This document shows positions 8,668 through 17,684 of a stretch of 64,000 nt of DNA, in pieces. The DNA lies in contig NZ_CP152389.1 in the NCBI RefSeq assembly GCF_038806765.1, forward strand, positions 4,092,001-4,156,000. Reading direction: 5' to 3'. Numbering within the stretch: position 1 is the first letter of the stretch; every line of letters begins with the position of its first letter. The position numbers and the translations under genes were made by a program. The notes beneath the pieces were generated by a model, which made no database searches, was not told the origin of the DNA, and saw only the letters and a list, made by a program, of their open reading frames with translations. The stretch comes from Mucilaginibacter sp. CSA2-8R. GTDB taxonomy: Bacteria > Bacteroidota > Bacteroidia > Sphingobacteriales > Sphingobacteriaceae.

Positions 8668-9873
8668 ATGCGCAAAAGACTACACGAGAAGATAGCTCAG
8701 TTTACCGGTGCTAAGGAAGCCAGGAGCAAAGGTGTATATCCATTTTTCAGGCCTATTGAGTCAGGGCAGGATACTGAGGTAATCATTAGCGGCCAGCGTG
8801 TGCTGATGTTTGGTTCTAATTCATATTTAGGGTTAACTAATCACCCTAAAATTAAAGAAGCATCAAAAAAAGCTACAGATAAATACGGAACGGGATGTGC
8901 GGGATCGAGATTTTTAAATGGAACACTGGATATTCACATTGAGCTGGAAAATCGTTTGGCTCAATATGTTGATAAAGAAGCAGCAGTACTTTTCAGTACA
9001 GGTTTTCAGGTTAACTTAGGTGTGCTTTCATGCATTACCGGCCGCAACGATTACCTGATTTTAGACGAGTACGACCACGCTTCTATTATTGACGGTAGTC
9101 GCCTGTCTTTTTCACGTGTAATTAAGTACGCTCATAATGACATGCAGGACCTGCAGCGCAAGCTTAGCTTACTGCCAGAAGAGTCTGTTAAGGTAATTGC
9201 TGTTGACGGCATTTTTAGCATGGAAGGTGATATTGTTAAATTACCGGAAGTAGCTGCCATAGCCGAGCAATACGGTGCAAATATTATGGTTGATGATGCG
9301 CACAGCTTAGGTGTTATTGGCAAACATGGCGCCGGTACTGCATCACACTTTAATATGAATGATGATGTAGATTTAATTATGGGTACCTTCAGTAAATCAT
9401 TTGCTTCGTTAGGTGGCTTTATTGCTGCTGATGCCGAAACTATTGATTACCTGAAACACCGTGCCCGCTCCTTAATGTTTAGTGCCAGTATGCCGCCGGC
9501 GTCAGTAGCCAGCGTTATTGCCGCTTTGGACATCATCGAGTCTGAACCGGAGCGTATTGCCAAACTTTGGGACAATACCCATTATGCGATGAAATTGCTT
9601 ACCGACGAAGGTTTTGATTTAGGCCCAACCGAAAGCCCGATTCTGCCTATTTACGTACGCGATAACGATAAAACTTTTATGGTTACCAAACTGCTGCAGG
9701 ATAACGGCGTGTTTGTAAACCCGGTAGTATCTCCGGCTGTACCATCTGATTCTTCTTTACTACGTTTTTCATTAATGGCTACTCACTCTTTCGCCCAGAT
9801 TGACGAAGCTGTTGACAAGATATCCCGTGTGTTTAAAGAAGTGGGCGTAACCACCGTTAAAGAAAGAATATGA
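8668..9873 (+). CDS. spt: Serine palmitoyltransferase (alpha-oxoamine synthase family)
   Basis: This PLP enzyme condenses serine with a long-chain acyl-CoA to 3-ketosphinganine, the first step of sphingolipid synthesis. The 401-residue protein has the family fold: NSYLGLTNHPKIKEA near residue 50, the stretch YGTGCAGSRFLNGTLDIH, the PLP-contacting Asp-His pair VDDAHSLG (about 209-213), and the Schiff-base Lys in TFSKSFASLGGF (Lys243). Relatives in the same family (KBL, BioF) look alike, but the two downstream partners with 4-base overlaps, a GNAT-like acyltransferase and an SDR reductase, match sphingolipid genes rather than biotin or threonine metabolism. ATG at 8668 gives the expected N terminus. 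It leads the cluster and is probably transcribed from the gap upstream. Confidence 0.92.
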   Translation: MRKRLHEKIAQFTGAKEARSKGVYPFFRPIESGQDTEVIISGQRVLMFGSNSYLGLTNHPKIKEASKKATDKYGTGCAGSRFLNGTLDIHIELENRLAQYVDKEAAVLFSTGFQVNLGVLSCITGRNDYLILDEYDHASIIDGSRLSFSRVIKYAHNDMQDLQRKLSLLPEESVKVIAVDGIFSMEGDIVKLPEVAAIAEQYGANIMVDDAHSLGVIGKHGAGTASHFNMNDDVDLIMGTFSKSFASLGGFIAADAETIDYLKHRARSLMFSASMPPASVASVIAALDIIESEPERIAKLWDNTHYAMKLLTDEGFDLGPTESPILPIYVRDNDKTFMVTKLLQDNGVFVNPVVSPAVPSDSSLLRFSLMATHSFAQIDEAVDKISRVFKEVGVTTVKERI

Positions 9874-10988
9874 TTAATATAGTTGCGGTAAGTTCTAAAA
9901 AAGAACTTGCCGCCTTTATAGATTTTCCGCATGATTTGTATGCCAATGATTCAAATTATGTTCCGGAACTCTTTATCGCTCAGCGCGATCTGCTCACCAC
10001 CCACCCTTTCCACAAGCACTCCTCATTGCAGTGCTTCCTGGCTTACGAAAATCAAAAACTCGTAGGCAGAATTGCAGCCATTTTTAACACCAATCATAAC
10101 AAATTTAATAATGCCAGCGATGGCTTTTTTGGTTTTTTTGATTGTATAAACAACCAGGAAGTTGCCAATGAGCTTTTTGAAACTGCCATAAAATGGTTGA
10201 AGGAAAAAGGCGCCAACAAACTGGTGGGTCCGGCCAATCCATCTACCAACGAAACCTGCGGATTGCTGGTTAAAGGCTTTGACAGCCCGCCTATGGTAAT
10301 GATGCCATATAACCCGGCTTATTACATGGATTTGTTTGAAGGCGCCGGTTTACACAAACAGGTAGATATGATTGCCTGGAGCTGGAAGGGGCAAAACTAC
10401 AACGATAAATCGCTGCAGATGCTTGACAGGTTAAAAGAACGCCTGGAACGCAACAGCAAAATCGTAATCCGTAAAATCAACCTTAAAAAATTTAAAGAAG
10501 AAGCCAATAAACTGCGCGAGGTATACAATCATGCCTGGGACAAAAACATGGGCTTTTTCCCGATGACTAATGAAGAATTTGATTACACGGCTAAAGACCT
10601 GAAATTGATCTTAGATCCTGATTTTGCTTATGTGGCGGAACAGGATGGTAAAATTGTGGGCTTTGGGGTAGCCATCCCAGATCTTAACCAAATTTTGCGT
10701 ACCATTAAAAGGGGCAGGTTACTGCCAACAGGCATCTTTAAACTGCTACTGAACAAGAAAAAGATACAAGGTATACGTATTATGCTTTTAGGCGTAGTTG
10801 AGGGCTATCGCAAAATGGGCATCGAAGCTTGTTTGTATGGTACCATTATTAAAGAATACCGCCGTAAAGATTTAAAATATGCAGAAGCGTCGTGGACGCT
10901 TGAACACAACGATATGGTAAACCGTGCTATCGAAGCTATTGGCGGCGACCCTTACAAAAAATACCGCATCTACGAAAAAGCTATATGA
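9870..10988 (+). CDS. GNAT-like N-acyltransferase, candidate bacterial ceramide synthase
   Basis: A 372-residue protein with features of the acyl-CoA N-acyltransferase fold: an N-terminal segment with LAYENQKLVGRIAAIFN and a C-terminal half with AEQDGKIVGFGVAIP followed by GVVEGYRKMGIEACLYG, where RKMGIE sits where the acetyl-CoA-binding Arg/Gln-x-x-Gly-x-Gly/Ala motif normally lies. There is no signal peptide. The start codon overlaps the spt stop by four bases (ATGA), and its own stop overlaps the next gene the same way, so the three are translationally coupled. In Caulobacter the enzyme that N-acylates sphinganine is reported to be an acyltransferase unrelated to eukaryotic ceramide synthases. 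By position this protein is the natural candidate for that step, but the role is inference. Confidence 0.72.
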   Translation: MINIVAVSSKKELAAFIDFPHDLYANDSNYVPELFIAQRDLLTTHPFHKHSSLQCFLAYENQKLVGRIAAIFNTNHNKFNNASDGFFGFFDCINNQEVANELFETAIKWLKEKGANKLVGPANPSTNETCGLLVKGFDSPPMVMMPYNPAYYMDLFEGAGLHKQVDMIAWSWKGQNYNDKSLQMLDRLKERLERNSKIVIRKINLKKFKEEANKLREVYNHAWDKNMGFFPMTNEEFDYTAKDLKLILDPDFAYVAEQDGKIVGFGVAIPDLNQILRTIKRGRLLPTGIFKLLLNKKKIQGIRIMLLGVVEGYRKMGIEACLYGTIIKEYRRKDLKYAEASWTLEHNDMVNRAIEAIGGDPYKKYRIYEKAI

Positions 10989-11968
10989 GCGAAAGGGTAT
11001 TAATTACCGGTGCAAGTGGCTTTGTAGGTTATCATTTAATTGAAGCGGCTTTAAAAAACGGACTTGAGGTATTTGCTGCTGTACGTAAAAGCAGTAAAAC
11101 CGATCATCTAAAAAATCTTAATATACAATACGCTTACAGCAACTTTAACAGTATTGAAGCGCTGAAAGCAGAAATTGAACAAAACCAGTACGATTATATT
11201 ATACACGCTGCAGGTGTAACTAAAGCCAACTCGGCCGCAGATTACGATGCTATTAATACTGATTATACCGTAAACCTGGCGAAAGCCGCGGTAGCATCGG
11301 GCCGTATCAAAAAGTTTGTTTTTGTAAGCAGCCTGGCGGCCATAGGCCCTTTAACCACGGTTGATGGCATCTTAAACGAAGATAATCCGCAGTTACCGGT
11401 TACAGCCTATGGGCATAGCAAAAAACGGGCGGAAGAAGAACTTAAAAAAATCACTTCGCTTAATTACGTCATCCTGCGCCCTACTGCGGTATACGGTCCG
11501 CGTGATAAAGACATACTGATTGTACTGAAACAGTTTGCAGGCCGGTTTGAGCCGTATATTGGTAAGATTGATCAATACCTCAGCTTTATTTATGTTAAAG
11601 ATCTGGCACAGGCTTGTATACTGGCATTAACCAAGGGACATCAAACTGCTTATCTTATTTCGGACGGTAAAAGGTATGACCGTTACGAACTTGCCAACAT
11701 CACTAAACGCTTATTAAACGTCAGTACACTTAAAATACACTTGCCTGTAGGGCTGGTTAGAGTAATTGCGGGCTTGGCCGAGAGCGTAAGTCGGATTACT
11801 AAAAAACCTTCGGCGTTAAACGTCGAAAAATTAAACGAATTGACCGCTGTTAACTGGATATGCAGTATAGACAAAGCGCAGCGCGAATTGGGATTTGAAC
11901 CCCAATATGATTTAAGCCGTGGCCTTGAAGAAACCCTGAAGTGGTACAAAGAACATAAGTGGCTATAA
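10985..11968 (+). CDS. Extended SDR/NAD-dependent epimerase-like reductase, candidate ceramide/ketosphinganine reductase
   Basis: The protein has 327 residues and a Rossmann dinucleotide-binding motif at the N terminus (TGASGFVGYHL, residues 8-18). The catalytic Tyr-x-x-x-Lys reads YGHSK near residue 141, with the preceding Ser in VFVSSLAAIG, so all three active-site residues are present. It belongs to the extended SDR group usually labelled NAD-dependent epimerase/dehydratase. The CerR enzyme of Caulobacter sphingolipid synthesis belongs to that group, and the gene directly follows spt and the acyltransferase with 4-base overlaps. I therefore infer reduction of the 3-keto group of the sphingoid base or ceramide. 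A sugar-nucleotide epimerase role is the main alternative, but no sugar genes are adjacent. Confidence 0.78.
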   Translation: MSERVLITGASGFVGYHLIEAALKNGLEVFAAVRKSSKTDHLKNLNIQYAYSNFNSIEALKAEIEQNQYDYIIHAAGVTKANSAADYDAINTDYTVNLAKAAVASGRIKKFVFVSSLAAIGPLTTVDGILNEDNPQLPVTAYGHSKKRAEEELKKITSLNYVILRPTAVYGPRDKDILIVLKQFAGRFEPYIGKIDQYLSFIYVKDLAQACILALTKGHQTAYLISDGKRYDRYELANITKRLLNVSTLKIHLPVGLVRVIAGLAESVSRITKKPSALNVEKLNELTAVNWICSIDKAQRELGFEPQYDLSRGLEETLKWYKEHKWL

Positions 11969-12007
11969 AATTTATCCCTTATCTCATCCGGTAAGGGATA
12001 AATTTTT
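11968..12007 (+). terminator. Possible intrinsic terminator after the reductase gene
   Basis: A 14-base arm (AAATTTATCCCTTA, 11968-11981) pairs with 11992-12005 across a 10-base loop and is followed by a T-rich run. The arm starts in the stop codon. It may end or reduce transcription from the three-gene spt unit before the inositol-phosphate synthase gene. Confidence 0.65.
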
Positions 12008-12126
12008 ATTTATTTACGAAAACGATTAAGTAAATAAATATTTACATATACTTGCAAAGTCAATAAATACTTTTATAAAAGTCGATGCTTGTCGATGTGA
12101 TTATATAAATACGATAGAAAAACAAA

Positions 12127-13449
12127 ATGGAAAACAACGTTAAACCAGCCAACGGCAAGCTGGGTATACTTATTCCGGGACTGGGGGCAGTTGCCACTAC
12201 TCTGATTGCTGGTGTTGAAGCAGTAAATAAAGGCCTATCTAAACCTATTGGTGCGCTTACGCAAATGGGCAACATCCGCTTAGGTAAAAGAACCGAAAAC
12301 CGTTACCCTAAAATAAAAGAGTTTGTACCCCTGGCCGATTTAAAGGATATTGTTTGGGGCGGCTGGGACGTTTACTCGGATAATGTATATGAAGCTGCGG
12401 TTAATGCAGAGGTTTTAGATGCGCGCTTACTGGATTCGGTTAAATCCGAACTGGAATCCATTAAACCCATGAAAGCGGCGTTTGATAAAAACTACGCCAA
12501 AAACCTGGACGGCACTCATGTTAAAACCGGCACCCGCTTAGACATGGCGAACGAGTTAATGGAAGACATCAAAAACTTTCAGGAGCAAAATAGCCTGGAC
12601 CGTATCGTGGTGTTGTGGTGCGGATCAACCGAGGTATACTTTGAAGAATCAGATGTACACCAAAATATAGTTGCTTTTGAACAAGGTTTGGCTAACGATG
12701 ATAAGCTGATTGCGCCGAGTATGTTATACGCTTATGCCGCTTTAAAATTAGGTATTCCTTTTGTAAACGGCGCCCCTAACCTAACGGTCGATATTCCGGC
12801 CCTAGTCGAGCTGGCTAAATATACCGACACCCCTATTGCTGGTAAAGACTTTAAAACCGGGCAGACGTTGATGAAAACTATTGTTGCTCCAGGTTTAGCT
12901 GCCCGTGCATTGGGCGTTAACGGTTGGTTCTCAACCAATATTTTAGGCAACCGCGATGGTTATGTATTAGATGACCCGGATAACTTTAAAACAAAAGAAG
13001 TTTCGAAGCTGAGCGTACTGGAAGAAATTTTTAAACCGGAAGCTAACCCTGATTTATATGGCGATATGTACCATAAAGTACGCATAAACTATTACCCGCC
13101 GCACGGCGATAGCAAAGAAAGCTGGGACAACATCGACATTTTTGGCTGGTTAGGCTATAAAATGCAAATTAAAATTAATTTCTTGTGCCGCGACTCTATT
13201 TTGGCTGCACCGGTTGCCCTAGACTTAGCTTTGTTTATTGACCTGGCGAAACGCGCCGGCATGAGCGGCATCCAGGAGTGGTTGTCCTTCTATTTAAAAT
13301 CGCCGCAAACAGCGCCCGGTTTAGCTCCGGAGCATGATATATTTAAGCAATTAACCAAATTACAAAATACTTTGCGCCACATGATGGGTGAAGATTTAAT
13401 TACACACCTGGGGCTTGATTATTACCAGGATGTAGTTGATGCCATGTAA
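12127..13449 (+). CDS. ino1: Myo-inositol-1(3)-phosphate synthase
   Basis: This NAD-dependent enzyme isomerises glucose 6-phosphate to inositol phosphate, the first committed step to inositol lipids. The 440-residue protein opens with a Rossmann signature KLGILIPGLGAVATTLIAGV. The conserved catalytic region includes KDFKTGQTLMKTIVAPGLAAR and GWFSTNILGNRDG, and the phosphate-binding part has GWLGYKMQIKINFLCRDSILAAP. This combination is specific to the family. The gene has its own short leader (12008-12126) after a likely terminator and is followed by another terminator, so it may be its own transcription unit inside the lipid cluster. Bacteroides thetaiotaomicron uses an orthologous enzyme for inositol-sphingolipid synthesis. 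Confidence 0.96.
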   Translation: MENNVKPANGKLGILIPGLGAVATTLIAGVEAVNKGLSKPIGALTQMGNIRLGKRTENRYPKIKEFVPLADLKDIVWGGWDVYSDNVYEAAVNAEVLDARLLDSVKSELESIKPMKAAFDKNYAKNLDGTHVKTGTRLDMANELMEDIKNFQEQNSLDRIVVLWCGSTEVYFEESDVHQNIVAFEQGLANDDKLIAPSMLYAYAALKLGIPFVNGAPNLTVDIPALVELAKYTDTPIAGKDFKTGQTLMKTIVAPGLAARALGVNGWFSTNILGNRDGYVLDDPDNFKTKEVSKLSVLEEIFKPEANPDLYGDMYHKVRINYYPPHGDSKESWDNIDIFGWLGYKMQIKINFLCRDSILAAPVALDLALFIDLAKRAGMSGIQEWLSFYLKSPQTAPGLAPEHDIFKQLTKLQNTLRHMMGEDLITHLGLDYYQDVVDAM

Positions 13450-13471
13450 AACACCTAAACCTTACCACAAC

Positions 13472-13502
13472 AAAAAACCGCTGTAAAAACAGCGGTTTTT
13501 TT
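13472..13502 (+). terminator. Intrinsic terminator after inositol-phosphate synthase gene
   Basis: The arms AAAAAACCGCTGT (13472-13484) and ACAGCGGTTTTTT (13489-13501) pair perfectly around a 4-base loop, with the T-run forming part of the second arm. It lies 22 bases after the stop codon at 13449. Confidence 0.9.
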
Positions 13503-13582
13503 ATTATTAAAGCATCTTGCAGACGTTTAATCATTTGATTAACTTTTTACTTTTCGAAAACAACAAGTAGCGTTTAAATAAC

Positions 13583-13590
13583 TATTTTTG
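13583..13590 (+). promoter_or_regulatory. Possible Bacteroidota -7 element (TATTTTTG)
   Basis: TATTTTTG fits the TAnnTTTG consensus and lies 136 bases before the DUF5686 start, downstream of the terminator at 13472. No clear -33 TTG/TTTG element is visible at the right distance, so this is a weak call. If real it drives the five-gene unit from DUF5686 to the Aur1-like enzyme. Confidence 0.3.
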
Positions 13591-13726
13591 TAAAGAAACA
13601 CACCAGCTAATAAGTTAATGATAAGTGTAACATGCTTTATTTATTAACGTCTTAGCTAAAATATAAATTATTAAAGCAGCAAGTTAGCACAATACACCTA
13701 CTGGTAACATACGTTATAAACGATTA

Positions 13727-16324
13727 ATGACACAAGCTGCAGCCTATATTTTACCTCGCCGATTAATGTGCTATACCTATTACTGCAAAGTTCCTGTTAT
13801 CTTCTTACTACTGTTATGCAGCAGTATAGTTGCACTCGCGCAAAATACAGTGATTATGGGTACTGTAACTGATGCTGTTAATAACCGGCCGTTGAGCTAT
13901 GTTACTGTGGCTTTTCCGGGTACCAGTATTGGTGCCAATACTAACGAACAGGGCAGGTATACTGTATCAACCAATAACTCATCGCTTTCTAAAATACAGG
14001 TATCGTTTATAGGTTATAAAACGGTAAATATAAATGTTAGCCCAGGTAAAGAGCAAACGGTAAATGTAAAATTGAGGCCTGAGAGCACAGAACTAAACAC
14101 GGTAACTGTACAATCGGGCAAAAAAAAGAAATACACCAATCGCGATAACCCCGCTGTAGAACTCATTAGAAAGGTAATAGCTAACAAAGATAAAAACCGG
14201 CCCGAAAGCTACAATTATATAGAATACAAGGGTTATGAACGTTTAAACTTCTCGTTCATTAATGTTTCTGCCGGCTTTAGCGACCGAAAGCTGTTCCGCA
14301 AATACAAATTTTTGCTGGACAATCGCGACACGACCACGGCACCAGGCAAAAACCTGTTGCCTATTTACTTGAGCGAAAAAGCATATAATTACTATTACAG
14401 CAAAAACCCCGAGCGCCGCAAAACCAAAGTACTGGGCGAAAAGAACGTTAACTTCGGCAGCTTTATAGACAGCGAGGGCATCGGCGTATACTTTAAACAC
14501 TTGTACCAGGATGTTGATATTTATGCCAACAGTGCCTTATTGGTAACTAATGAGTTTTTGAGCCCAATATCAGATAATGCCCCTTCAAACTATAAATTCT
14601 TTATTACCGATACGGTAGTGGTTGATGGCACCAAGCTGGTAGAGTTAAGTTTTACGCCGCGTAATACCAACGATATACTGTACGAAGGCAACATCTACAT
14701 TACGCTGGATGGCAACTATGCTGTGCAAAAAGCTGAACTGACTCTTAACCGCAAAATTAACCTCAACTGGGTTAAGGAGATGCACATTAACCTTGATTTT
14801 GCTAAAAGCTCAGACGGCCGCTACCACCTAAGCCGCAGCAGTACCACGGCAGATTTTGGCGTCACTAAAAAACAGGACAAAGGCTTATTTGGACAGCGCT
14901 ACCTGGTTTTTGACGATTATAAAATTAATGTCCCGCATGCCGACACCACTTATGCCGATCCGAACGAAATTGTTGCCGACGAGGTAAAACATCGCAGCAA
15001 TGATTTTTGGACAAAAAACAGGCTGGACACTTTAAGCAAAGCAGAAGCACAGGTTTACGAAAATGTAGACAGCCTCCGGAAGATGAAATCGTACCGCACC
15101 ACGGTAGACATTGCCCAATTATTACTGTTCGGGTACAAAACCTTTGGCCCGGTAGATGTTGGTCCGGCTAATGCGTTTTATAGTTTTAACCCGGTAGAAG
15201 GTTTCAGGCTTAGGGTTGGCGGGCGCACCAATATCGATTTTAGCAAGCGCATGCTGTTCGAAACTTATGCGGCATATGGCTTTAAAGATCAGAAGTGGAA
15301 GTATTTTTTAAGTGGTTTGTATTCGTTTAATAAGAATTACACGTACCGCTTCCCGCAAAATTATATCAAAGCCAGTTTTCAGCGGGATACCCGCATTCCT
15401 GGTCAGGAACTGCTGTTTTTACGCGAAGACAATTTCTTGCTATCTTTTAAACGGGGCAATAACGACAAATACCTGTATAACGATAACTACCGGATTGATT
15501 ATGTTAAGGAGTTTACCAACCGGCTATCTATATCGGCAGGGTTGCGCCGCTTAACGCAATCAGCAGCAGGTTCGCTTTACTTCATTAACCAAATTAACGG
15601 TGTTCGCAACCAGGTGAACAGCCTTACCACGTCTGAGGCTAATTTTCAGTTACGCTATGCCCCTCACGAGGAGTTTATACAAGGAAAGGTTTTTCGTAAA
15701 CCGTTCATAAACAAATACCCTATCATTACCCTGAATTATACTGCAGGGTTTAAAAATGTATTGGGCGGAGAGTATAACTACAACAAATTATCGCTCAATA
15801 TTTATAAGCACTTTTTTATGAAAAAGCTGGGCGAGGCTGACGTTTGGTTAGAAGGCGGCAATATGTTTGGACAAGTACCCTACCCCCTGCTTACCATACA
15901 CCGGGCCAACCAAACCTTTGCATACGACCCGATTTCATATAACCTGATGAACTTTTTGGAATTTGTGAGTGACCATTATGCAAGCATTAACATCGATCAG
16001 CATTTTCATGGGTTGTTATTTAATCGCATACCTTTATTGAGAGAACTGAAATGGCGCGAAGTTGCCTCAATTAAATCACTTTGGGGAGGCGTGAGAAACG
16101 AAAACAACCCAAGCCTGCACCCGTCTTTATATGAATTTCCGAAAGAAGCTAACAATGCTCCCATTACATACAGTTTGGGCAGCAAACCGTATGTGGAGGG
16201 CAGTGTAGGTATCGAAAATATTTTTAAAGTGATGAGAATAGATTTGGTTAAACGGTTTAACTATTTAGATCATCCAAACATTGCCAACTGGGGAATTCGT
16301 ACCCGGTTCCAATTTATTTTTTAA
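13727..16324 (+). CDS. DUF5686 outer-membrane protein with carboxypeptidase-regulatory-like domain
   Basis: An 865-residue exported protein. The signal peptide ends around ALAQN (residue 40), followed by a carboxypeptidase-regulatory-like beta-sandwich (GTVTDAVNNRPLSYVTVAF, with the typical NTNEQGRYTV turn). A long DUF5686 region follows, starting around ELIRKVIANKDKNRPESYNY, and the protein ends in alternating polar/hydrophobic strands with a terminal aromatic (RFQFIF), as in an outer-membrane barrel. It lacks a TonB plug, so it is not a SusC protein. Family function is unknown to me. It is the first gene of a tight run with the inositol-phosphate transferase, DUF4833, hydroxylase and Aur1-like genes, which hints at a link to envelope lipids. 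The start could instead be the ATG for Met14. Confidence 0.85.
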   Translation: MTQAAAYILPRRLMCYTYYCKVPVIFLLLLCSSIVALAQNTVIMGTVTDAVNNRPLSYVTVAFPGTSIGANTNEQGRYTVSTNNSSLSKIQVSFIGYKTVNINVSPGKEQTVNVKLRPESTELNTVTVQSGKKKKYTNRDNPAVELIRKVIANKDKNRPESYNYIEYKGYERLNFSFINVSAGFSDRKLFRKYKFLLDNRDTTTAPGKNLLPIYLSEKAYNYYYSKNPERRKTKVLGEKNVNFGSFIDSEGIGVYFKHLYQDVDIYANSALLVTNEFLSPISDNAPSNYKFFITDTVVVDGTKLVELSFTPRNTNDILYEGNIYITLDGNYAVQKAELTLNRKINLNWVKEMHINLDFAKSSDGRYHLSRSSTTADFGVTKKQDKGLFGQRYLVFDDYKINVPHADTTYADPNEIVADEVKHRSNDFWTKNRLDTLSKAEAQVYENVDSLRKMKSYRTTVDIAQLLLFGYKTFGPVDVGPANAFYSFNPVEGFRLRVGGRTNIDFSKRMLFETYAAYGFKDQKWKYFLSGLYSFNKNYTYRFPQNYIKASFQRDTRIPGQELLFLREDNFLLSFKRGNNDKYLYNDNYRIDYVKEFTNRLSISAGLRRLTQSAAGSLYFINQINGVRNQVNSLTTSEANFQLRYAPHEEFIQGKVFRKPFINKYPIITLNYTAGFKNVLGGEYNYNKLSLNIYKHFFMKKLGEADVWLEGGNMFGQVPYPLLTIHRANQTFAYDPISYNLMNFLEFVSDHYASINIDQHFHGLLFNRIPLLRELKWREVASIKSLWGGVRNENNPSLHPSLYEFPKEANNAPITYSLGSKPYVEGSVGIENIFKVMRIDLVKRFNYLDHPNIANWGIRTRFQFIF

Positions 16325-16358
16325 TTATTTTAGCTCAAATTTTACTATAATTTATTAC

Positions 16359-17084
16359 ATGGCACATCAAACCTCATTACGCACCAACCTCCAGTTAGGG
16401 ATTTACCGGGTGATTGATCCGTTTGTTAAGGTTTTGATAAAACTGGGACTTACGCCAAACGCGGTAACGCTAATTGGTTTTATCCTGAATGTTGGAGTAG
16501 CCGGTATATTTATATGGGGTGCAGAAGAAGGAACCCGCGATGATTTATCGGAAGTGGCCTGGGCTGGCGGACTTATTTTGTTTGCCGGTTTATTTGATAT
16601 GCTCGATGGGCAGGTGGCGCGTTTAGGTAACATGAAATCAATTTTCGGTGCCTTGTTTGATTCGGTACTCGACCGTTACAGCGAACTGATTATGTTTTTG
16701 GGCATCTGTTATTACCTCGTGGCAAACCATTACTTTTTAAGTTCCATATTTGCGTTTATAGCCTTAATTGGCTCTATGATGGTAAGCTATGTACGTGCAC
16801 GTGCCGAGGGCTTAGGCATTGAGTGTAAAGGCGGCCTGATGCAACGGCCGGAACGTGTGGTAACGATTGGCCTGTGTGCTTTGCTTTGTGGCATTACTTC
16901 CAATTATATAGGTGGCAACTATAAGTTATATGTTCCGGGTATCCCATACCACGTTTTTGAAACAATGTCGCTGTTTACTGTGCCAATTACCATTTTGGCT
17001 GTACTTACTAATATTACGGCGTTTAAGCGCTTAATGGATGCTAAAAAATCATTGCTTGAGATTGAGAACGGAGAGAACAACTAA
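16359..17084 (+). CDS. CDP-alcohol phosphatidyltransferase, likely phosphatidylinositol-phosphate synthase
   Basis: This integral membrane enzyme transfers a phosphatidyl group from CDP-diacylglycerol to an alcohol. The full active-site signature DG-xx-AR-x8-G-xxx-D-xxx-D is present, beginning DGQVARLGNMKSIFGALFDS and ending in the catalytic Asp of SVLD. Five or six hydrophobic helices follow. I start it at ATG 16359 (MAHQTSLRTN, 241 residues); a longer frame from 16281 would overlap the preceding gene and add non-conserved residues. With inositol-phosphate synthase upstream and an Aur1-like gene downstream, the acceptor is most likely inositol phosphate, giving phosphatidylinositol phosphate, as reported for the Bacteroides inositol-lipid cluster. 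The family fold is certain and the acceptor is inferred. Confidence 0.9.
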   Translation: MAHQTSLRTNLQLGIYRVIDPFVKVLIKLGLTPNAVTLIGFILNVGVAGIFIWGAEEGTRDDLSEVAWAGGLILFAGLFDMLDGQVARLGNMKSIFGALFDSVLDRYSELIMFLGICYYLVANHYFLSSIFAFIALIGSMMVSYVRARAEGLGIECKGGLMQRPERVVTIGLCALLCGITSNYIGGNYKLYVPGIPYHVFETMSLFTVPITILAVLTNITAFKRLMDAKKSLLEIENGENN

Positions 17085-17087
17085 ATC

Positions 17088-17678
17088 ATGAAAATCAGAT
17101 TAATTTATATACTTGCTGCGTTTGCAGTAGTTACCATAATTTTGCCGGCTGCCGCAAAAACTGCCAACCATTTGCCGGCAGACACAACCAAAAATTTGTA
17201 TCAAATGCCCGGTAACCCTTACCAGGCCTTACCCGCCAATGTAAACCGTCTGTTTTATGTACAGCGCACGCCCAATGCCAACACCATTGTTTACGAATTA
17301 AACGCAGGAGAAAATGGGCAGCCTGATGCAGAGCAACCCGTACATGCTTATTGGATACGCTATACCGAGGGTGGAAAAAAAGACGAGCTGAACTTTATTC
17401 AGCGTAAATTTGCCTATGGTCTGACCTCCAAACCGCTTGGAAATGGCAAGTATGATATCAGGTTTGTGTCATACAAAAAATTTCCGCTCACCCTGATGAA
17501 GGCCGCTGACGGAAAATATCATATCTTCGCAACAATTTCACAAAGGCAGTTTATAGTTAACCGAATTTTCGTTAGAATTGAAGGAGGATCGTTCTGGGTT
17601 CCCAACGTGCGTTTTGTGGAGTTTAAAGGAACGGATCCGACAACTGGTAAAGAAGTTACTGAACGTTTCAAACCCTGA
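17088..17678 (+). CDS. DUF4833 exported protein
   Basis: A 196-residue protein with an N-terminal signal peptide (RLIYILAAFAVVTIILPAAAK) and a mature domain containing RLFYVQRTPNANTIVYELN and PVHAYWIRYTEGG, which I recognise as DUF4833. It begins 3 bases after the phosphatidyltransferase stop and ends 6 bases before the hydroxylase start, so it is part of the same transcript. The domain looks like a small all-beta fold and has no obvious hydrolase motif. Its repeated placement in inositol-lipid clusters is my recollection rather than something shown here. A periplasmic role in handling or remodelling the inositol lipid is a guess. Confidence 0.8.
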   Translation: MKIRLIYILAAFAVVTIILPAAAKTANHLPADTTKNLYQMPGNPYQALPANVNRLFYVQRTPNANTIVYELNAGENGQPDAEQPVHAYWIRYTEGGKKDELNFIQRKFAYGLTSKPLGNGKYDIRFVSYKKFPLTLMKAADGKYHIFATISQRQFIVNRIFVRIEGGSFWVPNVRFVEFKGTDPTTGKEVTERFKP

Positions 17679-17684
17679 TTAGTG

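Noticed and set aside
8668..9873. Reading of the PLP enzyme as BioF or KBL
   Set aside because: No biotin or threonine-degradation neighbours; the overlapping partners and the inositol-lipid genes fit serine palmitoyltransferase better.
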